64,000 bases of DNA from Tritrichomonas foetus (GCA_001839685.1 MLAK01001226.1:78626-142625), one strand, 5' to 3'; shown: positions 20,178 through 30,611, counted from the first letter of the stretch. Translations and numbers: made by a program. The notes: generated by a model not told the origin, from the letters alone.

Positions 20178-22736
20178 TTACTCATTTTTCTGGTTAATAT
20201 AAATGGTGATAATATCATCACTTGCCATATTCAAACTCCTAAGTGTTTCAAATGGCTGTAAAACTCGTCCATCTAAGATAAGTTTAATATCACTAGCAAC
20301 AGATCCGCATCTTTCAGCAATCTTAGATAGCTCAACTTCAATTGGGGCATCCTCATTAAGCACGATTGGAAAAGGCCGCTGTTTCGGAACCATAAAATGA
20401 AAAAATCCTTCTTTCATATCAATCTCAGATACAGTCACTCTCGGTGGTAATTTTTCCCATGGACATAAAATATCTTCATCGTTTGCAAGAAGAAGTAAGT
20501 CCGCAGGAGTTCCGACTTTTTCGGCAATGAGTTGGATTGTATCCCTGCAGTTCGGTCTTTCATAAAATTCTAGACTGAAGGAAAACCCGTTTTCATGATC
20601 AAAATGGAATTTCAAAGGACCAAATTCGACTTTGATAGTTTCGGAAGGAAGTAAATCTGAAAACATTAAAATTTTGCTGTTGCACGACAATGTGATATTT
20701 TCATACTCGACTGAGAACATTGAAGCAATACAAAATGTTGCATCTTCAGCAGTTGGATGAGAATCAAAAGCCAGCTCAAATTTTCCAACTCCATTTCGAT
20801 TTTTGAAGCAATTATCGTTCCACACGTTGTAACTGCTGTTAGAATCGCTATCACTAATATTTGAACTTTCATTTGTTTGATTAGTGGAATTAGTTTTATT
20901 TTGGTTTCGAACATTAATGATTTCGAAATTGTAAACAAGATTTTTGATGTGAATATGAAGAATTTCGATATAGGAAACAAGTATAAAATCGTCTTGAAGT
21001 TCCTTTTCGAAAGATTTGACAGAAATTGCAGCTGGTAAAACATTCAATTTCTTTGAAATTTGTTCTTTGACAGAAAGTACATTTGGAATCATTTCAAAAA
21101 GCATAACTTCAGGTTTTCCATTATCAATTATTACGTTTACCTTATGGATATTCAATAATTCTACACTTATGAATGTTCCTGAACTAATTTTTGAATTATC
21201 TGATGGAATGATCGAATCGATTGAAAATGAAACACCAGAAACACTAATTCCTTTCTTAAGACAAAAAGCTCTCTTTGCATCTCGAATTGTGGGCACTTTA
21301 AAGAAATTAATAGTGAAATTTTCACCTTCAAATTGAAAAATAACAGATATCTTTTGAATTTCTATGTAAACATGTGAACTGTTACGTTCAATATTGGCTA
21401 TTTCATTTTCATTCAATTTTGAATTCGCATCCATTGTTGAATTGTTTTGTATTAATTGAATAAAATTTGGATCAGCATCATAAAACTTAGAAATTCTCGA
21501 AATAGCTTCAGCAACAGTAATTTCTGGTTTGTCAAAATTAAAAGCCACATCTTGATTATTAAAATTAAATGTAAATGCAAAAATATGTGGAATTATTTTT
21601 GTATTAGAAAATTTAAAAACATTTATCGAATCTTTTGATAATTCTGAATTTTCAAATACAACTTTTTCTCCAATCATCTTTTCAAAATCAGATAAGAAAT
21701 CTTTCATTTTTATATTTGATGGTTGTGACAGGGAAAATTGAGAATTTTCAACTTTAAAGAAGAAAACTTCATAAGGCTGAATTCCATTTAAATAATCACT
21801 AATTGAATTGGATGTAGCATGACCAGAATTTGGGGCAGACCCTAAAACGGAAGTTAAAATTGAATTTGCCGAATTGTTGAGTTGAATTTTGATATTTTGA
21901 GTAGAATAACTTTTGGTTCCGATAGGAATATAATGTCTATTGAATTTTTGTGCTTTTTTACCGAGGGTTGGTTTGGCGAAAGGTTTTCGGGAATCTTTTC
22001 TGAGAATTTTTGGCTTTTTATTTCCTTTCACTTTGACAAAAATAACGTCATTTTCTGTAACTCCCCAATCGCCAACTTGGCAATCATTTTCAAGAGTTCG
22101 ATGGTGATAATAAAATTTAACGTTCTCTTTCTTAATATTCAATGAAGATGAATGAAGTGGAATGTAAGGTGAAAAGGCAGAGATCAATTCTGACACTGGC
22201 GAGTTGGCCCGACATGAAAAACATGGAATCTGCTTTTGTGGAAGCTGGTAGGTATATGTGACGTATCTGTATGGTGCAGGATCTTCTGACATGATCACGA
22301 TACTTTGTTTCTCTTCAAGGCCGATGGATCCTATTGGAATTAAATTTGGGAGAGGAATGCCCTCGACCACAAGGAAAAGTGGTCCGTCGTAATCCGTAAC
22401 GTGCGTTAGTAAAAGCGACTTCACATCTTTAATTAAAGTATTGTTTTTGAGTGTTAATTTGAATTTGTTCTCGGCGTAAAAAGTGTAGGTGTATTCTTCG
22501 GGAAATTTGTTTGAAACTGTCGAAATAATGCTCCATCCTGGTGGCTGGTTAATATCATTCAGCAAAACATCTGATGATAAACGAATCGAATTAAAATAAA
22601 AATTTAGGCGATTGTATTCTGGTCGTATTTTTTTGAGTTCTTTTTTGAGCTCTTTAATTGTACTACCTGCGCTAATATGCATTTGAAGTACAGTCCTATC
22701 AGGTGTCAAAACTTGGATGGATTTCTTCTTCTTCAT
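20178..22736 (-). CDS. Multi-ubiquitin-like-domain protein (about ten beta-grasp modules)
   Basis: The 852-residue protein reads as serial ubiquitin-like (UBL) folds from end to end. Approximate modules are 6-75, 81-150, 158-238, 322-376, 385-460, 463-527, 531-597, 599-706, 708-783 and 787-848. The first (VLQMHISAGSTIKELKKELK) and last (VELSKIAERC, LILDGRVLQPFETLRSLNM) are the most ubiquitin-like, with the beta-beta-helix and the L..G..L.....L pattern. Inner modules are divergent. No di-glycine end follows any module, so it is unlikely to be a polyubiquitin precursor; it should act as a binding platform. Two low-complexity linkers (about 245-320 basic/Ser-rich, 610-640 Asn/Ser-rich) interrupt the array. 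I know no named family with this layout. Confidence 0.85.
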   Translation of the reverse strand: MKKKKSIQVLTPDRTVLQMHISAGSTIKELKKELKKIRPEYNRLNFYFNSIRLSSDVLLNDINQPPGWSIISTVSNKFPEEYTYTFYAENKFKLTLKNNTLIKDVKSLLLTHVTDYDGPLFLVVEGIPLPNLIPIGSIGLEEKQSIVIMSEDPAPYRYVTYTYQLPQKQIPCFSCRANSPVSELISAFSPYIPLHSSSLNIKKENVKFYYHHRTLENDCQVGDWGVTENDVIFVKVKGNKKPKILRKDSRKPFAKPTLGKKAQKFNRHYIPIGTKSYSTQNIKIQLNNSANSILTSVLGSAPNSGHATSNSISDYLNGIQPYEVFFFKVENSQFSLSQPSNIKMKDFLSDFEKMIGEKVVFENSELSKDSINVFKFSNTKIIPHIFAFTFNFNNQDVAFNFDKPEITVAEAISRISKFYDADPNFIQLIQNNSTMDANSKLNENEIANIERNSSHVYIEIQKISVIFQFEGENFTINFFKVPTIRDAKRAFCLKKGISVSGVSFSIDSIIPSDNSKISSGTFISVELLNIHKVNVIIDNGKPEVMLFEMIPNVLSVKEQISKKLNVLPAAISVKSFEKELQDDFILVSYIEILHIHIKNLVYNFEIINVRNQNKTNSTNQTNESSNISDSDSNSSYNVWNDNCFKNRNGVGKFELAFDSHPTAEDATFCIASMFSVEYENITLSCNSKILMFSDLLPSETIKVEFGPLKFHFDHENGFSFSLEFYERPNCRDTIQLIAEKVGTPADLLLLANDEDILCPWEKLPPRVTVSEIDMKEGFFHFMVPKQRPFPIVLNEDAPIEVELSKIAERCGSVASDIKLILDGRVLQPFETLRSLNMASDDIITIYINQKNE

Positions 22737-23610
22737 CTCTTTGATGTAGTTTAAAATCGCTCACAAAATCAGAGGAAAAGGTTCACAATTATCATTCTTT
22801 TAAATAATTGTGTGAATATTTAGTACTATTTCTTCACAATTTAGACATATTTCTGGTGTATAAAGTAGTGAAAACATCTCTAAGTGATTCATCCTAATTA
22901 ATTCAGAAGAATATGAGAATAATTAATTGAATTTTACCAAAGATCAGAAAGTGGGCATTGAAATTTTATTTGCTATTCAAGTGAATATTGTGGTGCTGTT
23001 ATTTTTGTGATAAAATATAGTGACAGAAAAATATTTAAATATAAATTGATTTTATTTTCCTATCAAATATCGAAAAGCACTTTGTGAATTTTTGAATATG
23101 ATCTATTTGTTGGTCATGAAGTTTTTTTATTATTGAATTAGCCTATATAGCTATGTTTGAAGACATGATGAATTACAGAATATTTTACATCTTTATTCAG
23201 AAAATTTGAATATATTCAATTGGCTTTTGTATTGGTAATTGTTCACTAACTCTTTATCTTTTTCTCTCTTAATTTTTAGAATATTGTGGATATATCTATT
23301 ATAGTCATTAAAATTATGAATCTATATTTATCTATAACGATTATATTAGATAAATAAGTGAAAATGACATCGTTTTTATTTAACCCGATTTATTCGAAAA
23401 AATCAACCTCCAAGGGTTTGAAATTCTAGTAAAAGCATGGTGTGTTGAGATTCCTAAACCATAAAGTAAAAAAGAGAATTGACAAGAAAATTAAAAAATC
23501 CACGAAAAATTTTTAATAAAAAATTCATGATTAGGAAAATGTTTTCGTTTTCTTTTTCAAACATGATAAATTAAGCTTTGTCTTCGGATAACTCGAAAAA
23601 AAAAATAATA
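22737..23610. other. Non-coding gap between two minus-strand genes
   Basis: About 870 bases of AT-rich sequence. It must contain the poly-UBL promoter at its left edge and the 3' end of the MAP65 gene at its right edge. No repeat, RNA gene or open frame stood out. Confidence 0.6.
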
Positions 23611-25092
23611 TTATTTGTGTGATGGACTCGCTGCAGGGATGAAGGAAAAATATTTACTTCCAAGTTGAGGTTGTGCTCGTGGTGAATTTGGCCGAGAGTA
23701 TTTTCTTGGAAGAGTTTGATATTTATGACAATCTGTTTTAGGAGATGTCAACAAGTTTGCGTTTCTGGCAATATTATCAATTCCTTCATTTCTTAGGACC
23801 GATGTCGAAAGCCTAGAAATATATGGCTTTCCATCCCAAAAGAAATCTTCACCTTTCTTCTTTTTATATTGTCTCAGCATTTTGATTAGCTTTTTATCTA
23901 ATTTAGGAAGTTGTGATTTATAAATTTTCCGAATTTTTTCTTCAGTTAATAATCTTTTTGCACCTTCATGAGTACGAAGTGTTAATCTCTGTGGATCGGC
24001 TGAAGTATCTTTACATGCCTCAAAATCAGCAATAATTTTTTCTCTTTTATTAATAGTTTCAATTAAATCATGGTTTTCCACCCAAAATTGTTTCCATCGA
24101 ATAATTTCTTGTTCAATCACACCAAATATTTCATTTCCATTTGGAAGTATTCTTAGTTCTTGAGGAATGTGTAAAGAGTCCCAAAGTGATGTTAATTCAG
24201 CTTTTTGAGATTCTAACAAGTTTTTCTTTTGTGAATCTCTGATTTCAGTCAAATGTTGAATTTCTTTCACGCATGAATCGATGACATCTGATCCAAGAGT
24301 CGAATGCTGCGCAAGGAAGATATCTCTTTCGTTTTGTGGAACTTGAAGAGCATCCCAAAGATGAGTGATTTCAACTGCAAATTGTGAAATCATGTCTACA
24401 CGATCAGCTCGAAGTTTTGTAAGCTTTTTCAGGCAATTTTCAACTTCGTTCATCGAAGATGCCGAAACGGAATTCGATCGAAGAATTTGTGTGATTTCAT
24501 CTTCACCGGAGATACTCAATTCAACAGCAAGGTCATTTATTTTCTCCTTCATTCTTCCAATGTGGTCGATTCTTCGCTGCTTTTCGATTTTCAATTCATC
24601 TAATTTCTGAGAAAGTCTCCTGAGCCTTTCCCTTGTCAGATCTGTACTTCCAAGCGTTGTGTATTCTCCACGTAGCTCTTCTGGATACTCTAGAGCGTCG
24701 AAATATTGGTTGATTACGTTAATTGTTGATTCCATTTTAGATATTCGATCTTTTGAATTCTGCTGGAAGGTTTCATAATTGGCTTTAAGAAATTGAAGTT
24801 TTTGCAAAAGAGGGATATCTTGAGGAACTTCTGTACTTTGATCAATTTCTTCCTGATTATATCCATAGGCTTTCATTAAGTCGGCTAGCTTTACTGATAG
24901 TATGCTTACTTCGTCTTGTGTGCCTTGAACGCGATTTTGAATGGTTTGTAAGTAAATGTTATATTGATTGATGAGAAGCTTTTGAAGAGACGAGAACTCA
25001 GCATCACGCTCTTCTGGCCTGAGGCCCAATTTGTCCCACATTTTCGAGAGTTGAGGAGAGATGGTTATTTGGATAAAATCGAGATCGTCCAT
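23611..25092 (-). CDS. MAP65/Ase1/PRC1-family microtubule bundling protein
   Basis: The 493-residue protein carries repeated LWDxLxxPxxER blocks typical of this family: MWDKLGLRPEER (about 19-30), LWDALQVPQNER and LWDSLHIPQELR, separated by coiled coils. The conserved C-terminal microtubule-binding segment is present (GAKRLLTEEKIRKIYKSQLP, followed by a basic stretch and FFWDGKPY). MAP65/PRC1 proteins cross-link antiparallel microtubules in the mitotic spindle midzone; in a parabasalid they could also serve the axostyle or pelta, which is inference. The tail is Pro/Ser-rich with S/T-P sites, as expected for cell-cycle phosphorylation. Length is slightly below that of plant and animal members (about 580-620). 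Confidence 0.88.
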   Translation of the reverse strand: MDDLDFIQITISPQLSKMWDKLGLRPEERDAEFSSLQKLLINQYNIYLQTIQNRVQGTQDEVSILSVKLADLMKAYGYNQEEIDQSTEVPQDIPLLQKLQFLKANYETFQQNSKDRISKMESTINVINQYFDALEYPEELRGEYTTLGSTDLTRERLRRLSQKLDELKIEKQRRIDHIGRMKEKINDLAVELSISGEDEITQILRSNSVSASSMNEVENCLKKLTKLRADRVDMISQFAVEITHLWDALQVPQNERDIFLAQHSTLGSDVIDSCVKEIQHLTEIRDSQKKNLLESQKAELTSLWDSLHIPQELRILPNGNEIFGVIEQEIIRWKQFWVENHDLIETINKREKIIADFEACKDTSADPQRLTLRTHEGAKRLLTEEKIRKIYKSQLPKLDKKLIKMLRQYKKKKGEDFFWDGKPYISRLSTSVLRNEGIDNIARNANLLTSPKTDCHKYQTLPRKYSRPNSPRAQPQLGSKYFSFIPAASPSHK

Positions 25093-25113
25093 TTTCGAAG
25101 TTTCTTCTTAACG

Positions 25114-25118
25114 TATGA
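25114..25118 (-). promoter_or_regulatory. Initiator-like TCATA before the MAP65 gene
   Basis: On the minus strand the sequence reads TTTCATACG about 24 bases before the ATG. It fits the TCA-pyrimidine-A/T initiator known from Trichomonas. Position and match are seen; function is inferred. Confidence 0.45.
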
Positions 25119-25530
25119 AATTCAATGACATTCAGAATTATTTTGAATGTAATTCTATAAACAATTGAAATTTTTGCATTAAAAAAATTTGTTTGTTTTA
25201 AAATTGCGCGCTATTTTTAACGATCAAAATTTATAAGAATATGAATTGGTTTGTAAAATTCTATTCATTTCAATTTTAGGACTGATTTTCATGTCTGAAG
25301 TGGATTGTGATCACTATTTTTATTCATGAATATTAGGTTCACAAAAATTCTGTGATATCTCAAAAGTTTGATGATTCAATCAATCACGCTCTCATCTTAG
25401 AATCATAGTCTACAATTACTACGTTATTCAATGAGTATTTTAGATAAAACATGATTGGAAAGAACATTGGTAAAAAGTCTGATTATCACGTTTGTATTAA
25501 AATGCAGATATTCAAAATTCTTGAATAAAA

Positions 25531-25749
25531 ATGAATGGTGAGATTTATCCATCATTGGATTTTGTGTTGTTGTTCAACAAAATTAAGCAAAATAACGAAG
25601 AATCGCTCAATTCGAAATTTTCATTCATTAAAAAAAGTGCGAATAGGAAAATAAAAGAGAATATGATAAGATGTGTGCCAATAGATAATTTTATATACAT
25701 TATATTAAACCAGAATCAATTCATGATAAATCAATCCATGATAATATGA
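25531..25749 (+). CDS. Possible small hypothetical protein, 72 residues
   Basis: An ATG-initiated frame with a Lys-rich centre (SFIKKSANRKIKENMIRC) and a hydrophobic end. It stands alone in a 640-base gap and its last 19 bases overlap the open frame running in from the right on the other strand. No family is recognised. It could equally be a chance frame in AT-rich DNA. Confidence 0.22.
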   Translation: MNGEIYPSLDFVLLFNKIKQNNEESLNSKFSFIKKSANRKIKENMIRCVPIDNFIYIILNQNQFMINQSMII

Positions 25750-26045
25750 AGGATGAGGTAAGAAATACTTTTCAAAGTTTCTAAATTGGGTAGAAGCTTG
25801 AATTTAATCGAAGGGTCCTTTCTATATCTCTGTGAGGCAAAGTTTGCTTGATCTCGGGATGAATCAACCACTGAATCTGGCCAGTGTAATTGACCTTGAT
25901 ATTCAAAATAACGACCAGGATTTTTTGACATTATATCGTCAATTAAAAGGTTAATTAAAATCCCTGTGATATCGAATGAAAATAAGTTCATGAAAGAATA
26001 TGCAGAAACCTTGCGAAATTCTAGAACCTCCAAATAAACACAGTT
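25731..26045 (-). pseudogene. In-frame open extension after the TGA of the UBL gene
   Basis: Directly after the TGA at 26048-26046 the same frame stays open for 104 more codons to a stop at 25733-25731. The extension looks coding: SKNPGRYFEYQGQLHWPDSV, then RYRKDPSIKFKLLPNLETL, with a composition (Gly, Pro, Trp, Arg) unlike local spacer. No ATG of its own occurs until well inside. Options are a gene recently cut by a nonsense change, stop readthrough, an unrecognised intron, or a sequencing error. I do not recognise a family. Confidence 0.45.
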
Positions 26046-26753
26046 TCAAGTTTTCTTTCGGCCATTCACCTCATTTAGTGGATCTTCCTTCGACGATGGA
26101 TTATTGGATCCATTATTTTGAGGATTGTGGATCGAATGAAGGCCATTGTGGTAATGCAAGGGCGGCAAGTAGTTAATCTGTTGATCCTCGAAGGCGTAGA
26201 TCTGCGATTGGGTTCCCCAGCATGTCGGCAAGGGATCTTCTGAGATATGAGGATTTTCGGGAAGTTGGCTTGGATAATCGTCTTCTTCTGAGGTATCGGA
26301 AAACTGTTCTTCCTGCTGGCTCAAGATTTCCTGGTAAACGGTTGAGGACGTTCTGTAGTAATCAAATAAAAGGAAGGATAAATCTGATACACGAAGGGCC
26401 TCTTCAAACAAAGATTTTTGCTGCTCTTCGAATACATCAAGTCTTGAGACGTTCTGTATGTTTTGGCCGGTAATATTGGAATTATCGAGGTTGGAGGAAT
26501 TTCGAGAATTTGGGGTTCTGCCGAGCTTTTTGCATAGCACAACAATAGTGTCGTTTGATTTGATGCCTTGGATGCCTAGAGAGAGGTCCAATTGAAGTTG
26601 ATTTCCATGAGATACGCATATTAACTGTGTGTTTGGTGGAACAGGAATTCTTGCTGCTTCAACAACTGAGCGAACAGTATCTGACTTTTTCATATGTAAT
26701 GGGACTGTTTTTCCGGTGAATGGGCACAGAATCAGGTTCAGCTCTGCGTCCAT
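26046..26753 (-). CDS. Protein with N-terminal ubiquitin-like domain
   Basis: The 235-residue protein begins with a UBL fold (about 4-74): LNLILCPFTGKTVPLHMKKS, then a DTVRSVVEAARIPV helix and the closing IKSNDTIVVL. After a Ser/Asn linker there is a helical segment (LFEEALRVSDLSFLLFDYYR, about 117-136), then an acidic, Pro-rich tail. UBL-first proteins usually bind proteasome, p97 or ubiquitin-receptor partners; the partner here is unknown. Its end, RKKT followed by TGA, is suspicious because the same frame remains open for 104 codons beyond. Initiator-like TCACTT and TTCAGA stretches lie within about 45 bases upstream. Confidence 0.8.
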   Translation of the reverse strand: MDAELNLILCPFTGKTVPLHMKKSDTVRSVVEAARIPVPPNTQLICVSHGNQLQLDLSLGIQGIKSNDTIVVLCKKLGRTPNSRNSSNLDNSNITGQNIQNVSRLDVFEEQQKSLFEEALRVSDLSFLLFDYYRTSSTVYQEILSQQEEQFSDTSEEDDYPSQLPENPHISEDPLPTCWGTQSQIYAFEDQQINYLPPLHYHNGLHSIHNPQNNGSNNPSSKEDPLNEVNGRKKT

Positions 26754-27599
26754 ATAGATTCTGAAAAGTTTTATACAAGAAGTGACTTTTTCTATAATTT
26801 ATTAAAATGAATTAATTGTCTGAACTTTTTCTGATAAAGCAAGTTAATTCTCAGACATATATAAATACTTTTTCACTTGTTTATTAGACATTATCTGGAA
26901 TTTGAAATATAAAATTATTCAAAGTTTGAACAAGATTATATAAATTTGATTAGTTTATATGAGATATTTTACGCCATGAAGTAAATCATGATCTATTTTC
27001 CAATAAAATTGTTTTCTTGGTATTTTGACTGTCCATCCATTCATTATCTAAGTTTATTGTTTTATCATAATTATAGATGAATCTGGACTTCTCCAAAAAT
27101 TGATATTCATTGACGAAAGCAATTGAGATATACTTGGTGTGTGTTGTTTTCCGTTTAAATCATACATTTATGTCTGAAGCAACAATATGAGATTTCGAAA
27201 TGTGTAATTTGTTACAGGTAAAATTGTACCTTTTTTTAAGGCAAACAGCATTTTGATAATATTTTTCTAATAGTGGAAACTCTCCCTCTCCATTCATTTA
27301 TATGATTGTAACAAATTTTTTGTGACCAGTGATTTCGATTGTTTAAATAATCATCTTCACACATTTATTACATTATCTAATGCTTGATTTATATCGGAAA
27401 ACATATATATCTGAAAAATATTTTTTAATCAAATTTAGAAAAAGGCTGATAATCAACTAATATGATATAGTACATGTTTGCTCCCATAATACTAAGTAAG
27501 TGAAAGGTTTATAAGTTTGGGAAAGTGATAGCTTCCAAGATATACAACCAAGATTTGGGCTAAATATGCATAGAAAAAGTTTGTTTAAAATCGTTATTC
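26754..27599. other. Non-coding gap with two divergent promoters
   Basis: About 850 bases of AT-rich sequence between the UBL gene (minus) and the GAF protein gene (plus). Promoters of both must lie near its edges. Nothing else was recognised. Confidence 0.6.
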
Positions 27600-30500
27600 A
27601 TGAATGATGAAGAAGAAGAATATCCCAGAATCGAAGGTGGATCGCTTTACATTGTTCAAACCGAGACAAATTATGACGACCAAGAATTAGCTTTACAAAT
27701 TCAAGCCAATGCAAATGATACCGTCGATTATTACAAAAAGAAGTTAGATTCATTATTACGAAAAGATGCAAAACTTCAAAATCGTTTAAAAAAACTTCAC
27801 CACCTCCAGCACCAACTTTCCCTTCTGATAAACAAAAATTTAGAAGGGAAATATGGGTCTGCCCCAAATGAAAATCCGAATCCGCCAAAAGCGGTTATTC
27901 CCCCACTTCCACCTATCCAAAAAGGTTCCTTATCAGAAATGTTACGAACTCTTCACAGCGTTTCGCCAAATGAGCTGAAAAGACATATTTCCAAATCTGG
28001 AATTATCGAACAATTAATTTTTGGAGATTCTTCAATTTTTAATTCACAACTTCTTAGTAGTGTCATGAGAACACCTCCAGATATTCAAATTAGCTTTATT
28101 GAAGGGATTGTTGATCAACTTCGTGAGTGTAACAAATTCTATCACAAATTAATTCCAATGTTATCACATTTCGTTCTTGAAGGATATTTGAGAACCCAAC
28201 TTCAGAGTCCAAACACAAGGCCATCACTTTTTTTCTCATTCTATAATAAATCTCTTAAATCAATTGCTGATATTTGTGGTTCAGAAACTTGTCAAATTTT
28301 ATATACAACAAATGAAGGTCAAAATATAATATATCCAACCGAAAAATTCACATACATAATTGCAGTTGAAGATTCTTTGTCAGGCGTCCTTTTGCAAAAT
28401 TTGAAACCAACGAGAATTGAATCACCAATTCAAGAAAAATCTTTCGAAGTCATTTCAGAAGGTTGTCTTTTTGATAATAATCACCCTATTCTCTCAATTC
28501 CAATAAATGTGGGTCAAAGGTCAACTTCTGGTTTAGTCATTTTGTCTAAACCATCAAATTTTTCATTTACTGAAGAAGTTGTTTCAAAAATTGTTGTTGA
28601 GTATTTAACACCGATATTTTCTTTATTTCGTTCAATTTTCCTTCATGTTTCGCCAAGCCATTTTACACATTTGATGCAAACTATTGCAAATTTGCGAGAA
28701 GATAAGCCGCTTTTTGATTCAGTAAAAGAGCAAGCTTGTGAATTAACATCTGCATCATTTTGTAAACTTTTTACATGTGGATCAACCAACGATTATCCTG
28801 AATTAAAAGTTTTACCTCCTGAACCTTCTCTCGTCCGTCGGAGCTATGAAATGAATACTGCATTTTCTTATAAAAATCCACGAAATCGCTCTGATTTCAA
28901 TAAAGAAGTTGATGATGAAATTACACTATCTAAAATTTCTTCTCTTCTGGTTGTACCTGTAAAAAATACACCTATAATGATTGTTCTTTATAATGCAACA
29001 AAATCTTCCGAATTTACTCCAATTCAAAAATCACTTGCATCACTGTTTACAGTTTCTCTTCCACCACTTCTTAATCAACATTCTATGAAACATAAAATTG
29101 ACAGGTTGAAGCAACAACAAGACATGAAAATGAAGTCTTTAAAGACAACATTGTCTTCAATTAATCCTTTAGTTTTAAATCTAAATACTTCAAACTTTTT
29201 CCAAGCAGTTAAATCTTTTTTGCCGAAAGAAATTTCAGTGAATTTATTTTATTTTATCAACCAACAAAATGTTTTGAAATTCCCTGATCATGAAATAATT
29301 GAGCCATCAAAACTGATTTCAGAAATTGATGATGTTGAAGTAATAAAAAGTGAGAATATTGATTATGAAAACGATGCAAATGGTGATCGAAATATTCAAG
29401 CACTATATGTAATTCCTTCGTTCTCTACAACAAAATTGGTTTGTCTGTTTTTGTCCACAAATTTGGAGTCTTTTGATGGAGATGGAATTGAATACTATCA
29501 AAAATATGCACGAAATTTGCTTTTATTTCTTCAATCTTATATTCTTCGTTATCAATTTGATGAAATACATAAAAGACAACAACTTATTAAAGTAACAACT
29601 CATTTTTCATTGAAAGCAATTTCCAGCTTTGCAGGAACTGAAATAGATTGTCATTATTTTGAGGAACCTTATCCATCATCCAATAATCGACCAGATTTAG
29701 GAAAAGCAACAGCAATAATGATTGAAACATCAAAAGGAATTGAAGCTGCAATTACCGCTGATATCAAATTGAAAGCAGAACTTCCAAGAAATACTTTAAT
29801 TTCATATTCTGCATATATGGCTTCAAATTTGTCTGTAAAACAGCCAATTGTTGAGCCACAAGCTGTTTGTGTTTCATTTTTCTTTGATAATGGAATTTTA
29901 GATATTTTTGGATGTACAATTTTCAAATTTACTGAATGGTTATCTCATATTTCGTCAATATATTCCACAAACGGTTTTGATTTTTATGAAAGATTTGAAG
30001 CTGTAAAATTTGTAAATAAAATGTTTACTGCGAAAAGATGGGAAGGCTGGTTTACCAAAGAAGAGAAATTAATAATAATCTTATTAGTCCTCTTAAGATA
30101 CATTCCGCAATGTTGGAGATGCAAAGTTGATGATTCTTTAATTGATTTGATTAAAGAGCATGCGATGAACAATCCAGTGATTGGTCTTTATACATCGGTT
30201 TTATTTGGTGCAGGATTTGGATTGTCAGATTCTCTGTCTATACAAAAGAAAGAATTACTTCTTCACACCTTAAATGATTATGTTATTGGAGAAACTTCAA
30301 CAGATATAAGTAAAACATCTACACAAGTTCGAATTATTTCCTTCCAAGGTTTCAAAAATAGCTCTGAAAGCAAAAAATGGCTTGGAAGAGCTTTAATTCT
30401 TGTGACACAATTTCACATTTTTGCTGGAAATGATGAAAAAGCAATCGAACAGAAAGCAAAAGAAATGGATGAAATACAAAAGAAAAAGCTGATATATAAA

Positions 30501-30611
30501 TTTGAACGAGTTTATTTACCAATGATTACTTTCTTATCACAGAGAAATGAACCGATTATTCAAATTTTGAATAACATACGCACCTCTATTAAAACTCTGC
30601 ATTCGAAGTGA
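27600..30611 (+). CDS. GAF-domain protein with a degenerate phosphodiesterase-like C-terminal region
   Basis: The 1,003-residue protein has an N-terminal coiled coil (about 28-85), then two or three GAF-like modules. One ends SRTSGLVILSKP-type near 305-330 (written STSGLVILSKPSNFSFTEE here). One is around 380-500 with SKISSLLVVPVKNTPIMIVL. One possible module lies at 530-645. The C-terminal region follows the helix order of class I cyclic-nucleotide phosphodiesterases: FTEWLSHISSIYSTNGFDFY, FEAVKFVNKM, then GWFTKEEKLIIILLVLLRY. The metal-binding histidines expected in the YHN..HA and HDxxH positions are absent (FYERFEA and RYIPQCWRC instead). It is therefore likely a non-catalytic sensor or regulator of cyclic nucleotide signalling. 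Family match is by eye and uncertain. Confidence 0.8.
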   Translation: MNDEEEEYPRIEGGSLYIVQTETNYDDQELALQIQANANDTVDYYKKKLDSLLRKDAKLQNRLKKLHHLQHQLSLLINKNLEGKYGSAPNENPNPPKAVIPPLPPIQKGSLSEMLRTLHSVSPNELKRHISKSGIIEQLIFGDSSIFNSQLLSSVMRTPPDIQISFIEGIVDQLRECNKFYHKLIPMLSHFVLEGYLRTQLQSPNTRPSLFFSFYNKSLKSIADICGSETCQILYTTNEGQNIIYPTEKFTYIIAVEDSLSGVLLQNLKPTRIESPIQEKSFEVISEGCLFDNNHPILSIPINVGQRSTSGLVILSKPSNFSFTEEVVSKIVVEYLTPIFSLFRSIFLHVSPSHFTHLMQTIANLREDKPLFDSVKEQACELTSASFCKLFTCGSTNDYPELKVLPPEPSLVRRSYEMNTAFSYKNPRNRSDFNKEVDDEITLSKISSLLVVPVKNTPIMIVLYNATKSSEFTPIQKSLASLFTVSLPPLLNQHSMKHKIDRLKQQQDMKMKSLKTTLSSINPLVLNLNTSNFFQAVKSFLPKEISVNLFYFINQQNVLKFPDHEIIEPSKLISEIDDVEVIKSENIDYENDANGDRNIQALYVIPSFSTTKLVCLFLSTNLESFDGDGIEYYQKYARNLLLFLQSYILRYQFDEIHKRQQLIKVTTHFSLKAISSFAGTEIDCHYFEEPYPSSNNRPDLGKATAIMIETSKGIEAAITADIKLKAELPRNTLISYSAYMASNLSVKQPIVEPQAVCVSFFFDNGILDIFGCTIFKFTEWLSHISSIYSTNGFDFYERFEAVKFVNKMFTAKRWEGWFTKEEKLIIILLVLLRYIPQCWRCKVDDSLIDLIKEHAMNNPVIGLYTSVLFGAGFGLSDSLSIQKKELLLHTLNDYVIGETSTDISKTSTQVRIISFQGFKNSSESKKWLGRALILVTQFHIFAGNDEKAIEQKAKEMDEIQKKKLIYKFERVYLPMITFLSQRNEPIIQILNNIRTSIKTLHSK

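Noticed and set aside
26046..26160. Possible small intron removing the TGA in the UBL gene
   Set aside because: No GTATGT-type donor or ACTAACACACAG-type acceptor, the known trichomonad splice signals, is visible around the stop.
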